A stretch of DNA of 64,000 nucleotides from Pseudarthrobacter cellobiosi (GTDB lineage: Bacteria > Actinomycetota > Actinomycetes > Actinomycetales > Micrococcaceae). The translations under genes were made by a program, and so were the position numbers. The stretch is taken from positions 30,738 to 94,737 of the forward strand of contig NZ_JAMXBJ010000036.1 of the NCBI RefSeq assembly GCF_023913755.1, written 5' to 3'. The notes below the pieces were generated by a model, which saw nothing but the letters and a program-made list of their open reading frames with translations, did not search any database and was not told where the DNA came from. Shown piece after piece: positions 8,413-16,558 of the stretch (positions are counted from its first letter, which is position 1; every line of letters begins with the position of its first letter).

Positions 8413-9462
8413 CTAATTTCCGTTCTGCAGGTTCTTCGCCGCGATGTAATCGGAGAGTTTGTCCTCGGTGAGGGCTTTTGAGACCTCCTGGACAGCGGTT
8501 TTATCGCTAAATACGATCGACTGCCCGTCGACCGATGTTCCGATGCCTCCGGTGGGCAGAGTAAACATAGTCATGTTTTGGGGCCGGACGTCCTTGAGTT
8601 CGACGGCCAAGCTCCCAAGGGCGGCTGCGTCAAGGCTCTTGTCCACCGCCACGAACGGCGAGAACACGTTGACAAGATTGCTGACGGTCACCGGATTTGA
8701 AAGAGTGTCCGCATTGATGGTCTTCGCAAGAACACCCTTGATGAATGCCTGCTGGTTTCGGACCCGTTGGTAGTCGCCGTCTGGGAAAGCGTAGCGTTCG
8801 CGGACAAACGCGAGTGCCTTGTCACCGCTGAGGGTATTTGTTCCGGCGACGTAGCTGAATGGGCCAGTGCTGAATGCAACATTCGAGTTAACCTCCACGC
8901 CCCCTAGCGCCTCAGTCAGACCCTTGAACCCCTCAAAGTCCAGCGAGGCGACATGATCAATACGCTGGCTAAGTATTGACTCCACGGTCTGAACCACCAA
9001 CGGAACTCCTCCCAGGGCCAGGGCCGCGTTGATTTTCGCTTCACCGTGCCCTGGTATTGAGACCCATAGATCGCGCATCAGGGATATGGAGTACACATTC
9101 TTGCGGTCCGACGGAATGTGGACCAGCATCAACACGTCGGACCGTTGATCGGAGGGCGCTGCCGTTTGGGAATCGGGCGCTGCTCCGCGGCTGTCACTTC
9201 CCATGAGCAGAATATTCTTTGCCGGTGGCCCGCTCGTAACTTCCGACTTCTGCGGTCGGGTGGACTCCTCGGGAAATGCACTCTCGATCTTTTCAGTTTT
9301 AGAGTTGAAAGAACCTGCAAGATTTGCGATGTAGCTGCCCGAAAGTACGGCGGCGATGAGGACGATGATAGCCATGACAATGATCACGGTCCGGCCAGTG
9401 TGCTTCTTGCGTTTCACACCGGTTTCGTCATCCCGCTGTTCGGTTTCGACTGGCAACGTCAT
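8413..9462 (-). CDS. LytR-CpsA-Psr (LCP) family cell-wall polymer ligase
   Basis: A 349-residue membrane-anchored protein. A basic cytoplasmic tail (VKRKKHTGRT) precedes one transmembrane helix at residues 26-48. The extracellular LCP domain carries ILLMGSDSRG, DVLMLVHIPSDRK, the LMRDLWV arginine motif, KINAALALGG and the RYAFPDGDYQRVRNQQ block. LCP enzymes transfer undecaprenyl-linked glycopolymers to peptidoglycan. Its neighbours galU and the polysaccharide island suggest that capsule-like polymer is the substrate. A heavily deleted relative lies at 15.6-16.1 kb. Confidence 0.9.
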   Translation of the reverse strand: MTLPVETEQRDDETGVKRKKHTGRTVIIVMAIIVLIAAVLSGSYIANLAGSFNSKTEKIESAFPEESTRPQKSEVTSGPPAKNILLMGSDSRGAAPDSQTAAPSDQRSDVLMLVHIPSDRKNVYSISLMRDLWVSIPGHGEAKINAALALGGVPLVVQTVESILSQRIDHVASLDFEGFKGLTEALGGVEVNSNVAFSTGPFSYVAGTNTLSGDKALAFVRERYAFPDGDYQRVRNQQAFIKGVLAKTINADTLSNPVTVSNLVNVFSPFVAVDKSLDAAALGSLAVELKDVRPQNMTMFTLPTGGIGTSVDGQSIVFSDKTAVQEVSKALTEDKLSDYIAAKNLQNGN

Positions 9463-9900
9463 AAATTTCCTTGCTGTTGGCGGCGTACGACTGTTGGCGG
9501 GGGTGATGCCTCCAATGCAGCCGGCTCGGACGCGGTGGCCCGCTTTTCAGTAAACACGGTGGGCACGCCTCCCTCCAATTCACATGCCGTGGTGCAGGTC
9601 AGTCAATTCGTTGTAGCACTGTAGGGGCTGGGGTGCCGATACCTCAGTGCGGCAACGGCCAGAGTCGAGAGGGCGCCAAGGAGTGCACGCGCAGCATTTT
9701 GCGTCACATCCAAAACGCTTGCGAATCTGCCGGAAAAAGTTGGCCCAGTTCGATGCCGGAGGAGGTCATTAACAACGATGCGCCAATAGGCCATGCTGAT
9801 GCCCTCGCTTAGGGCGTGCGGGCCGCACACCTGAGTGAAAAGGGGAGCTGCTGGGAACCGAGGACGCGTCTAAGTGATGAATTCGGTGCTTCGGAGTAAT
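9463..9900. other. Intergenic region upstream of the LCP gene
   Basis: No gene is supported with confidence. A 75-codon minus-strand frame at 9603-9830 has weak protein-like character but no family signature or clear ribosome site. The region should hold the LCP promoter. It also marks the junction with the duplicated lrp-bkd segment. Confidence 0.4.
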
Positions 9901-10383
9901 TTAGCGCGTGTCAACATCCTCTAACACCAGAAAAGTCCGCGTGTCCAGGACCCCCGGCATTGACTGGAGCTGGTCGAATATCACCCTCCGCAGATCGGCG
10001 TTGTCGACGGCCCGCACCAGAAGTATCACATCAAAATCGCCTCCCACCAGCGCGATGTGGTGTACCTTCGGGATGGCGCGAAGTTCTTCGCGCAGTTCAC
10101 GCCAGGAGTGCTGGCTCACATTGAGCGTCACGTAGGCAGAGGACTTGAGGCCGGCTTTGATGGGGTCCACCAGTGCCGTGAACTTGGTCAGCACACCTTC
10201 GCCCGTCAGCCGGGCGATGCGGGTGTAGGCGTGGGCCCGGGAGATATGGACGTTTTCCGACACCTGGGTCACGGACATCCTTCCGTCCCTGGTGAGCTCG
10301 GCGATGATTCTGCGGTCGACGTCGTCCAGCGCCACGTCGGTGTTGTCGCCTGCAAGTCGTGCCAATTCGTCCACCGCTCCCAC
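9901..10383 (-). CDS. Lrp/AsnC family transcriptional regulator, copy 1
   Basis: A 160-residue regulator. The N-terminal winged helix (LDDVDRRIIAELTRDGRMSV, then VHISRAHAYTRIARL) is followed by an RAM effector domain (VALVGGDFDVILLVRAVD). It is closely similar to the regulator at 38057-38530, which faces the intact bkd operon. Here it is intact although the operon it faces is decayed. A DNA-binding regulator of branched-chain 2-oxoacid dehydrogenase genes is the likely role, by analogy with BkdR. Confidence 0.9.
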   Translation of the reverse strand: MGAVDELARLAGDNTDVALDDVDRRIIAELTRDGRMSVTQVSENVHISRAHAYTRIARLTGEGVLTKFTALVDPIKAGLKSSAYVTLNVSQHSWRELREELRAIPKVHHIALVGGDFDVILLVRAVDNADLRRVIFDQLQSMPGVLDTRTFLVLEDVDTR

Positions 10384-10454
10384 TCGTGGCCCACATCACA
10401 CTTGCAGTCCGCCTTTCAGAAGAGGCCTATCTGGCAGAATCTGTCACGATTCCG

Positions 10455-10526
10455 TGGAGTACTGGATACGAAACTTCCCCAAGGACCGTACTGGGAACGA
10501 CTAGTGGCTACAGAAGGACGGACCAA
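10455..10526 (+). promoter_or_regulatory. Conserved promoter-leader of the decayed bkd copy
   Basis: The stretch from GGATACGAAACTTCC to the ribosome site GAAGGACGGACCA is nearly identical to 38605-38680 upstream of the intact operon. Conservation in a place with no coding constraint suggests it holds promoter and regulator-binding sequence. Confidence 0.5.
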
Positions 10527-11689
10527 TGTCGATTTCCGCGGACCACCCTGCGCCGGACCAGGCCCAACGTCCGCCGGCCGAAAATGCCGCATCGTAAGCT
10601 GTGCGGAAGTTCGGAATCACCGTAGAGGACTACATGCTTCCCGCCTACCTCCAGATTGAGATGGTGGGCCCGGACGGAAAGCTCAAAGCAGAAACCGAGC
10701 AGGGCACCGAACCCGGCTACGAGTACCCGCTCCCCGCCGATGACGAGCTCCTGGCCGCCTTCGAGCACTCGTCGTCGGGCGCCGGGTCAATGACCAGAAT
10801 TCGGCGCTCGTCCGCCAGGGGCGGATGGCCGTCTACCCGTCCAGCCACTGGATCTTCCCCGCTTACCGCGACTCCGTGGCGGTGATGGCACGCGGACTTA
10901 ACTCGTGGAGACCATGACACTCTTCCGGGGTGACTGGCACAGCGGCTACGATCCCGCGGAGCACAAAGTGGGCATCCAGTGCACCCCGCTCACCACCCAG
11001 CTCCTGCACGCCGTGGGCGTTGCCCACGCGGCCAAGCTCCGCGGCGAGGACACCATGGTTCTGGCAATGTGCGGTGACGACGCCACCAGCGTAGGTGACT
11101 TCCACGAAGCCCTTAAATTTGCCGCTGTCTTCCACCTGCCCGTGGTCTTCTTCGTCCAGAACAACAAGTACGCCTTCTCGGTGCCGCTGTCGCAGCAGCC
11201 CGTGGCGCCGTCGCTCGCCCACAAGGCTGTGGCTACGGCATGGCCGGCGAACGCGTGGACGGCAACGACGTGGTGGCTCTCCTCGCGGTCCTGGACCGCG
11301 CAGTCAAGCTGGCCAGGGATGGCTCGGGTCCTCTCCTGGTGGAAGCGAACACCTACCGGATGCAGGCGCACACCAAAGCCGATGACGGCACGCGATACCG
11401 GCCGGGCAGCGAGGTGGCCGAGTGGCTGGCCAAGGATCCGGTCATCCGGATGAAGACCTACCTTGCGGACCGGGGACTGCTGGACGACGACGGCGCCGCA
11501 CGGATCGCCGCGAAGGCGGAAGCGGTTGCCACCCAGCTACGGGAGGGCCTCAGCGAGGACGTTCCCGTGGACCCGCAGGACCTCTTCCGGCACGTGTTCA
11601 CCGTACCCACACCCCAGCTGAAGGAGCAGTCCGCCATGCTCGCGGATGAACTGTCCCGCGAAGCGTCACCCAAGGAGCCCGCACAATGA
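10527..11689 (+). pseudogene. bkdA: Decayed E1-alpha of branched-chain 2-oxoacid dehydrogenase
   Basis: The sequence aligns over its whole length with the intact gene at 38681-39898. Lesions visible by comparison are: a GAA to TAA stop near 10596; a one-base loss near 10766 (GAGCACTCG for GAGCAGCTCG); a 51-bp in-frame deletion after CCGTCCAGCCAC near 10850; further one-base losses near 10900 and 11228; and loss of the thiamine diphosphate motif (GDDATSVGD for GDGATSEGD). The last 150 codons remain open. It cannot make active enzyme. Confidence 0.93.
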
Positions 11690-12522
11690 GTCCCACCGTG
11701 ACAACGTCCTCCGAAGCGAACGGCAACGTCAGTGCAGCAACCGCCCGGGCGGCTGCTTCCGCCGCGGCCACTGCTGAGGCATCCGGCCCGCAGTCCGTCA
11801 TCATGGCCAAAGCCCTGAACACGGCCTTGGCTGATGCGATGCAGGCCGACTCGTCCGTCCTGGTCTTCGGTGAGGATGTGGGCCTCCTGGGCGACGTCTT
11901 CCGGATCACTGACGGACTGACCAAGGCCTTCGGCGAGCAAAGATGCTTTGACACCCCGCTGGCAGAGTCGGGCATCGTGGGCATGGCGGTGGGCATGGCC
12001 ATGAACGGCATGCGGCCCGTGATCGAGATGCAGTTCGACGCCTTTGCGTACCCGGCGTTCGAGCAGATCGTCAGCCACGTGGCCAAAATGCACAACCGCA
12101 CCAAGGGTGCCGTGAAGCTCCCCATGGTCATCCGCGTTCCCTACGCCGGCGGCATCGGGGGAGTGGAACACCACTGCGACTCCTCCAAGTCCTACTACGC
12201 GCACACTGCCGGGCTGAAGGTGTTCACCCCCGCCACTGTTGCCGACGCTTACCGCAGGCTGCGGGAGGCGATCGATTCTGAGGATCCGATCATGACCGAA
12301 ACGCAAGTATTCCGGCTGCCCGATCTGGGCGAGGGCCTCACGGAAGCCGAACTGGTCAACTGGCTGGTGTCCGTGGGCGATGAGATCCGCGTTGACCAGC
12401 CCATCGCGGAGGTGGAGACGGCCAAGTCCATGGTGGAAGTGCCGTCACCCTATGCCGGGACTGTCACGGTGCTCCATGGCGAACCCGGGCAGACGCTGGA
12501 GGTGGGCAAGCCGCTCATCTAG
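11686..12522 (+). pseudogene. In-frame fusion of E1-beta N-terminus to E2 lipoyl domain
   Basis: An open 278-codon frame in which the first 204 or so residues match E1-beta (compare 39895-40505) and the last 75 match the lipoyl domain of E2 (compare 41010-41238). The join reads [10 protein letters not shown] then [15 protein letters not shown]. About 510 bp are missing, between an internal ATG of E1-beta and the E2 start ATG. The frame ends at a TAG that replaces a serine codon (CTCATCTAG for CTGATCTCG). The lipoyl lysine in [10 protein letters not shown] is kept. E1-beta function is lost; a free lipoyl-domain chimera could still be translated. Confidence 0.9.
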
Positions 12523-12850
12523 GTGGCGCCGGTGGGGGCTCCGCCGGTTACTCCCGCTGAAGAGGCCGCCGATACTTACCGGGAAGAAGAGAAAGCCGGC
12601 TCGGGGAATGTGCTGATCGGGTACGGGACGCCCGGCGGCAGTGGGGGAATGAAACGGACCAGGGCTCCCCGGAGGGTGGCTTCGTTGAGCTACGACAAGG
12701 ACAGTGCACCGCGCCGGAGCCTGACGCGCAGAAGGCGGCCGACGATCTGCTGCTGCTCCGCACGCGCGTCCCGGGGAAGTTGGCGCAGTCATATTACCGC
12801 TTGTCCGGCGGATGGCCCGGGAGCATGGCGTTGACCTCGGAGCGGTCCAA
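12523..12850 (+). pseudogene. E2 linker and subunit-binding domain fragment
   Basis: After the stop codon, E2 homology continues on the plus strand (TYREEEKAGSGNVLIGYGTP) and then shifts frame through the peripheral-subunit-binding region. The last recognisable piece corresponds to VRRMAREHGVDLG near 12805-12840. Homology then stops and the adjoining sequence is E2 in reverse orientation. Confidence 0.85.
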
Positions 12851-13600
12851 GACCCACGGCTTGTCAATAATCCGGCCGACGCCGAGAATGGCCACCTCGG
12901 GATGATTGATGATGGCCGCGGAGCCGTCCACCCCAAACACACCATAGTTGTTCAGCGTGAAGGTGCCGCTGCCCAGTTCCTGCGGCGTCGCCTTACCTTC
13001 GCGGACGACGGCGGTGAGCCGGCGGATCTCCGCATCCAGTTCCCGGGCGCTGAGTCTGTCCGCGTTGCCGATGGAGGGAACCATCAGGCCGCGGTCCGTC
13101 TGTGCCGCGAAGCCAAGGTTGACTCCTGCGAACGCAACAATTTCCTGGGCGCCTTACGTGATAGTTTCGAGGCGGGTGTTCAGCTCGGGAAATCGTTTTA
13201 GCCCAGCTGTGACGAACGGGCGATGAAAGCCAGCAGGCCCGGAGTTTCCCGCGGATCAGACATCTTGAGCCCTGCCCGCAGTTCAACCAGCCCGGTGGCA
13301 TCCACATCCACCCAGACAGTCGCTTCCGGGATCTCGGAGCGGCTGCGGGCCATGTTGACCGCAACGGCTTTGCGGACTCCCTTGATGGGCGTCCGCGAGG
13401 AAATGCCCAAGCCGCTGCGGGCGTCAATTTCGGTGGAGCCAGCCGAAACCTCATCGGTTGAGACACTCCAAACCACATTGGCAGATCCCGTTGACGCAGC
13501 CGGGCTGCCGGTAGCCGCTTCGACATCACGCCGCCGGATCAGCCCGCTCTCACCTGACCCTGTCCACGAGCTGCCCCGGGTGTCCGTTATGGGTCAAGAG
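12851..13600 (-). pseudogene. Inverted E2 catalytic-core fragment
   Basis: Read on the minus strand this matches the E2 acyltransferase from GSGESGLIRRRDVEA (near 13585) down to GVGRIIDKPWV (near 12852). It includes SSRTPIKGVRKAVAVNMARSR near the start of the catalytic domain and GTFTLNNYGVFG. A frameshift lies near 13190-13200, where the frame breaks after LLAFIARS. The piece is reversed relative to the lipoyl portion, so an inversion cut the gene at about the codons after HGVDLG and at KPWV. Confidence 0.88.
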
Positions 13601-13639
13601 TGCTGGAACTGGTAACGCTGGATAGATTGCTGCCGCCGC

Positions 13640-14149
13640 TTAGTGCGTTGGGCTCTCTCGTGTGGTGAAAGTGCGGATGATGGTTGCGGGAGTCCCGGCG
13701 ATCAGGACATTGTCAGGAAACTCTCCGCGTACCAGTGAGCCGGCAGCGACCATGCAGCCGGCGCCGACGATGGCGCCAGCCAGGAACGTCGCACGTGCGC
13801 CAACCCATGTGCCGTCACCGATGGTAATATCCTCCGAACGTCCCGCCCCGGCGCGGCGTTCGGAGGTCCCCAACGCATGGGTTCCAGTCACGAACATGAC
13901 CTCGGTGCCAATGTCACAACGCGCACCGACCCGCGCAGCTGACTCAGCAGTGGAAATTACCTGAGCCCCGGCACCAAGCCAAGTGCCCTCGCCTATTGAC
14001 ACGTTCGGGAAGTGGATGCGTGCGGTGCCGTTGATCTTTGCCGTGGGTGCCACATCCACTCCGGCAGCACGGTACGCCGCCCGCCGTACACCGAAGCATC
14101 TGGTTTGCGGGGATATCAGGGACACTAGGTTAGTCAGCCAGAGACTCAT
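13640..14149 (-). CDS. Left-handed beta-helix (WcaF-like) acetyltransferase
   Basis: A 169-residue protein with hexapeptide repeats over most of its length (INGTARIHFPNVSIGEGTWLG, then VGARCDIGTEV, ITIGDGTWVGARATFLAG, VGAGCMVAAGSLV) and the usual exit motif IAGTPATIIR. Such enzymes O-acetylate sugars in capsule or exopolysaccharide, using acetyl-CoA. The ATG overlaps the stop of the small membrane gene upstream, so the two form an operon. The pair lies between two fragments of the broken E2 gene. Confidence 0.85.
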   Translation of the reverse strand: MSLWLTNLVSLISPQTRCFGVRRAAYRAAGVDVAPTAKINGTARIHFPNVSIGEGTWLGAGAQVISTAESAARVGARCDIGTEVMFVTGTHALGTSERRAGAGRSEDITIGDGTWVGARATFLAGAIVGAGCMVAAGSLVRGEFPDNVLIAGTPATIIRTFTTRESPTH

Positions 14150-14325
14150 GTCCGTGCCGCCCGGCCTTCGTTCTTAGGATCGGCCTTCCATGCATAGGAC
14201 GACCAGGCACTAATCGTTGCTATATAAACAAAACCGCCCAGCAGGAACGAAGGCTGGCCTTGCGCCACGCCCTGCCGGATAAACGGGACGGCAGTGGCGA
14301 CTCCCAAAGCCAATAGCAAGTACAT
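14146..14325 (-). CDS. Small membrane protein, unknown
   Basis: A 59-residue protein with two hydrophobic segments (YLLLALGVATAVPFI and FLLGGFVYIATISAWSSYAW) and a charged tail. No family is recognised. ATG 14325 is preferred; a TTG start eight codons upstream at 14349 is possible. Its stop overlaps the start of the acetyltransferase gene, so it probably belongs to the same polysaccharide-modification unit. Confidence 0.6.
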   Translation of the reverse strand: MYLLLALGVATAVPFIRQGVAQGQPSFLLGGFVYIATISAWSSYAWKADPKNEGRAART

Positions 14326-14411
14326 AGGGCGGTTCAAGCAGTCCCCCAAGCTAAGTAATTACCCCGATTCTACGGGCGGATAGGATCGGCCAAGTTCCCT
14401 GAACCAAATTA

Positions 14412-14575
14412 TTACAGCTCCGCCACTACCGACCCCGGGTTCTCCATGCCATCCGCCACAAACCGGAGGAAGCCCGCAGCCGTGCCGCCGTCGCACACGC
14501 GGTGGTCGAAGGTGAGCGTCAGCTCGGTGACCTTGCGGTCAGTCAGCTGCCGGTCCACCGGCTTCGCAGCGACAG
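14412..14575 (-). pseudogene. C-terminal fragment of E2
   Basis: Minus-strand sequence reads DRKVTELTLTFDHRVCDGG and on to FLRFVADGMENPGSVVAEL followed by a stop, matching the last 50 or so residues of the intact E2 at 42330-42458. It keeps the catalytic HRxxDG motif. It is separated from the rest of the inverted E2 core by the acetyltransferase gene pair, so at least two rearrangements are needed to explain the locus. Confidence 0.88.
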
Positions 14576-14691
14576 CACCCTCGGGTGCTGTCACTGCCCG
14601 CGAGTAGCTGCGGCACGAGCCCTTCTCTGACCGGTCGCAGTACGAGGCAGCGCAATGTCGCTGCCTGACGCCGGCCGGTATGATTTGCCTA

Positions 14692-15519
14692 ATGATGAGT
14701 AACGGTGAGGGCCTCAGTGCGAACAAGCGGCAGTGGATAAAATACGGTGCCCTCTTGATGCTGGCCGTCGTGGCGTTCGGGTTGGCCGGGCTTGCACTGG
14801 CGAAACAACGCGGCCCAACAGAAGCCGCAAATACTGCGACGGCAGCGCAGCCCGCGGTGACTCAGACTGCAACAGCAGCGCCAACACCCACTCAGACTGC
14901 TGCCGCTGTTCAACAGCCAAGGATTCAGCTTCCCGCCGAGCCCGTTGTTCTGATTCTGGGCGATTCATATACTGCCGGCGTAGGCGCAGATGAGCCAGAG
15001 CAGGGGTGGGCGTATGTCGTTGCAGGCTCTCTCGGGTTCCCCACCAACATAGAAGGCGTGCCCGGAACTGGCTTTGCGTGGGGCGGCGGTGCGCAGGATG
15101 ATCTCGCCCTTGAATACGGTGTCCGGTTGCAGAAAATCGCGGACGACCCGACCTTTATCCCCAACGTCCTTATTTTGCAGGGAGGTCAGAACGACTCTTT
15201 GATCGGTAACCCCGATGAAATCCAATCCGCGACAGCCGCCACCATCGAGTCGGCCCGCAAGTTCTGGCCAGGCGTCCAGGTGGTTGTTCTCGGGCCCTCA
15301 GCCCCACAGCCATTCGCGGAGGAACTTCGAGACACGAACACCGCCGTCCGCGCCGGTGCCGCGGCAGCCAAAGCACCCTTCATTGACGCCAGCGAGTCTG
15401 GCTGGTTCACAGCGGCCAACAGCCAGCGATTCAACTTCGACGGCTCGCACGTGAATACCGCAGGGCACCGCTACATCGCTGAAAAGTTCCTGGAGTCGTG
15501 GACGGGCCTGACTCAATGA
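14692..15519 (+). CDS. Membrane-anchored SGNH/GDSL hydrolase
   Basis: A 275-residue protein with an N-terminal membrane helix or signal anchor (ALLMLAVVAFGLAGLALA), a Thr/Ala/Pro-rich linker, and an extracellular SGNH domain. Block I is ILGDSYTAGVGA with the nucleophile serine, block III GGQNDS, and block V DGSHVNTAGHRY with the Asp-His pair. Such enzymes deacetylate or de-esterify cell-surface glycans. Start choice among ATG 14680, 14692 and 14695 is uncertain because no clear ribosome site is seen and TATGAT at 14679-14684 may be a -10 box. Confidence 0.85.
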   Translation: MMSNGEGLSANKRQWIKYGALLMLAVVAFGLAGLALAKQRGPTEAANTATAAQPAVTQTATAAPTPTQTAAAVQQPRIQLPAEPVVLILGDSYTAGVGADEPEQGWAYVVAGSLGFPTNIEGVPGTGFAWGGGAQDDLALEYGVRLQKIADDPTFIPNVLILQGGQNDSLIGNPDEIQSATAATIESARKFWPGVQVVVLGPSAPQPFAEELRDTNTAVRAGAAAAKAPFIDASESGWFTAANSQRFNFDGSHVNTAGHRYIAEKFLESWTGLTQ

Positions 15520-15559
15520 GCCGCATTCTCCGCGGGCTCGTCCAAGGCAGAATGCTCGA

Positions 15560-16130
15560 CGCCGGGGGGTCAGTTTCCCTTTGAAAGTTGTTGCAATGTA
15601 CTCGCCGAGTTTTTCAGCCGTGAAAGCGGCGGAAATGCCCCTTCTTGCGTCCGGATCGGTCAGGACTATTGACTGGCCGTCGCTTGACATTCCGACACTG
15701 ATGGTCAGCCAAAGACCACCCATCATGGAAATGGGATAGACGTTTCCCGGTCCGCCGGTCCGCAGGCAGCATTATCGTGTCCGCCCGGTTGCCAGACGAA
15801 GCCTCGACCCGGCATCGACCGCTTCATGCCAGGGGTTATCACTGCCCGTCAGCAAACGTTCACTACGGCGGGCCCGCTCCCGGCGTCGGTCTTCTGAGCC
15901 CGTGGGGACTCTTCCGGGAACGCGTCCTGGATCTTCTCCGTCCGGGAGTTAAAGTGTGTGCCAAGTTTACGATGTAACTGCCATAAACTACGGCGGCCAC
16001 GAGAGCAAATACACCCATGACGAGCAGTTCTGTGCGTCCCCTATGGCTCGTCCGCTCCTTGACTATCTTCAGACTGGCCGGGGGCTTGGCTATTCGGCTG
16101 TAATGGGGAGAGTCATGGTATTCCCAAAGT
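15560..16130 (-). pseudogene. Remnant of a second LCP-family gene
   Basis: The 5' part (about 16110-15940) encodes the LCP membrane segment MGVFALVAAVVYGSYIVNLA. The 3' part (about 15785-15570) encodes the end of the domain (MSSDGQSIVLTDPDARRGISA and FTAEKLGEYIA). The central catalytic region, including most arginine motifs, is missing, and the pieces lie in different frames. It resembles the intact LCP gene at 8413-9462. Confidence 0.8.
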
Positions 16131-16558
16131 GTCGGGGCAGGCCTCTCGGCGGAGAAGAACGTGCGCGTATCAGCGCAACAGCGATAGCGTGGACATGCCA
16201 GTTGCCACAATTGCCAGCCCGGCGAGAAAGATGTATGGCACTGCCTCTCTCGGTGGCACGATGCTGAAACCCTGCCACCAGCGAAGCCTTCGCCAGTGTC
16301 TACCCATACCTAATTTTTACCACGGGCGTCCAGAATCCTGGCCAAATCGCTTGGCGGAGCCTCGACGGCGCAGCCCAGCACTCAAGGCCTCGCGTTCGCA
16401 CTGTCTGGGTGAATGTGTCCTACACTACCGCCGCGATCCGTCCTCGAATGAAAGTTTGCATAGGCGGCGTGTTTTAATCAGAAGCGGCGTGCCTAGCGCC
16501 TCAAGGATTCGTATTGCCATGGAGCTGCTTCGGTGGCGGAAAAATGCCGGGGGAACTT
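16131..16558. other. Intergenic region before the BY-kinase gene
   Basis: No gene is supported. It separates the LCP remnant from the polysaccharide operon and should contain the operon promoter. The end carries GGGGGA as ribosome site for the gene at 16559. Confidence 0.4.

Noticed and set aside
9603..9830. Possible 75-residue minus-strand protein
   Set aside because: No ribosome site, family or neighbour supports it; left as intergenic.
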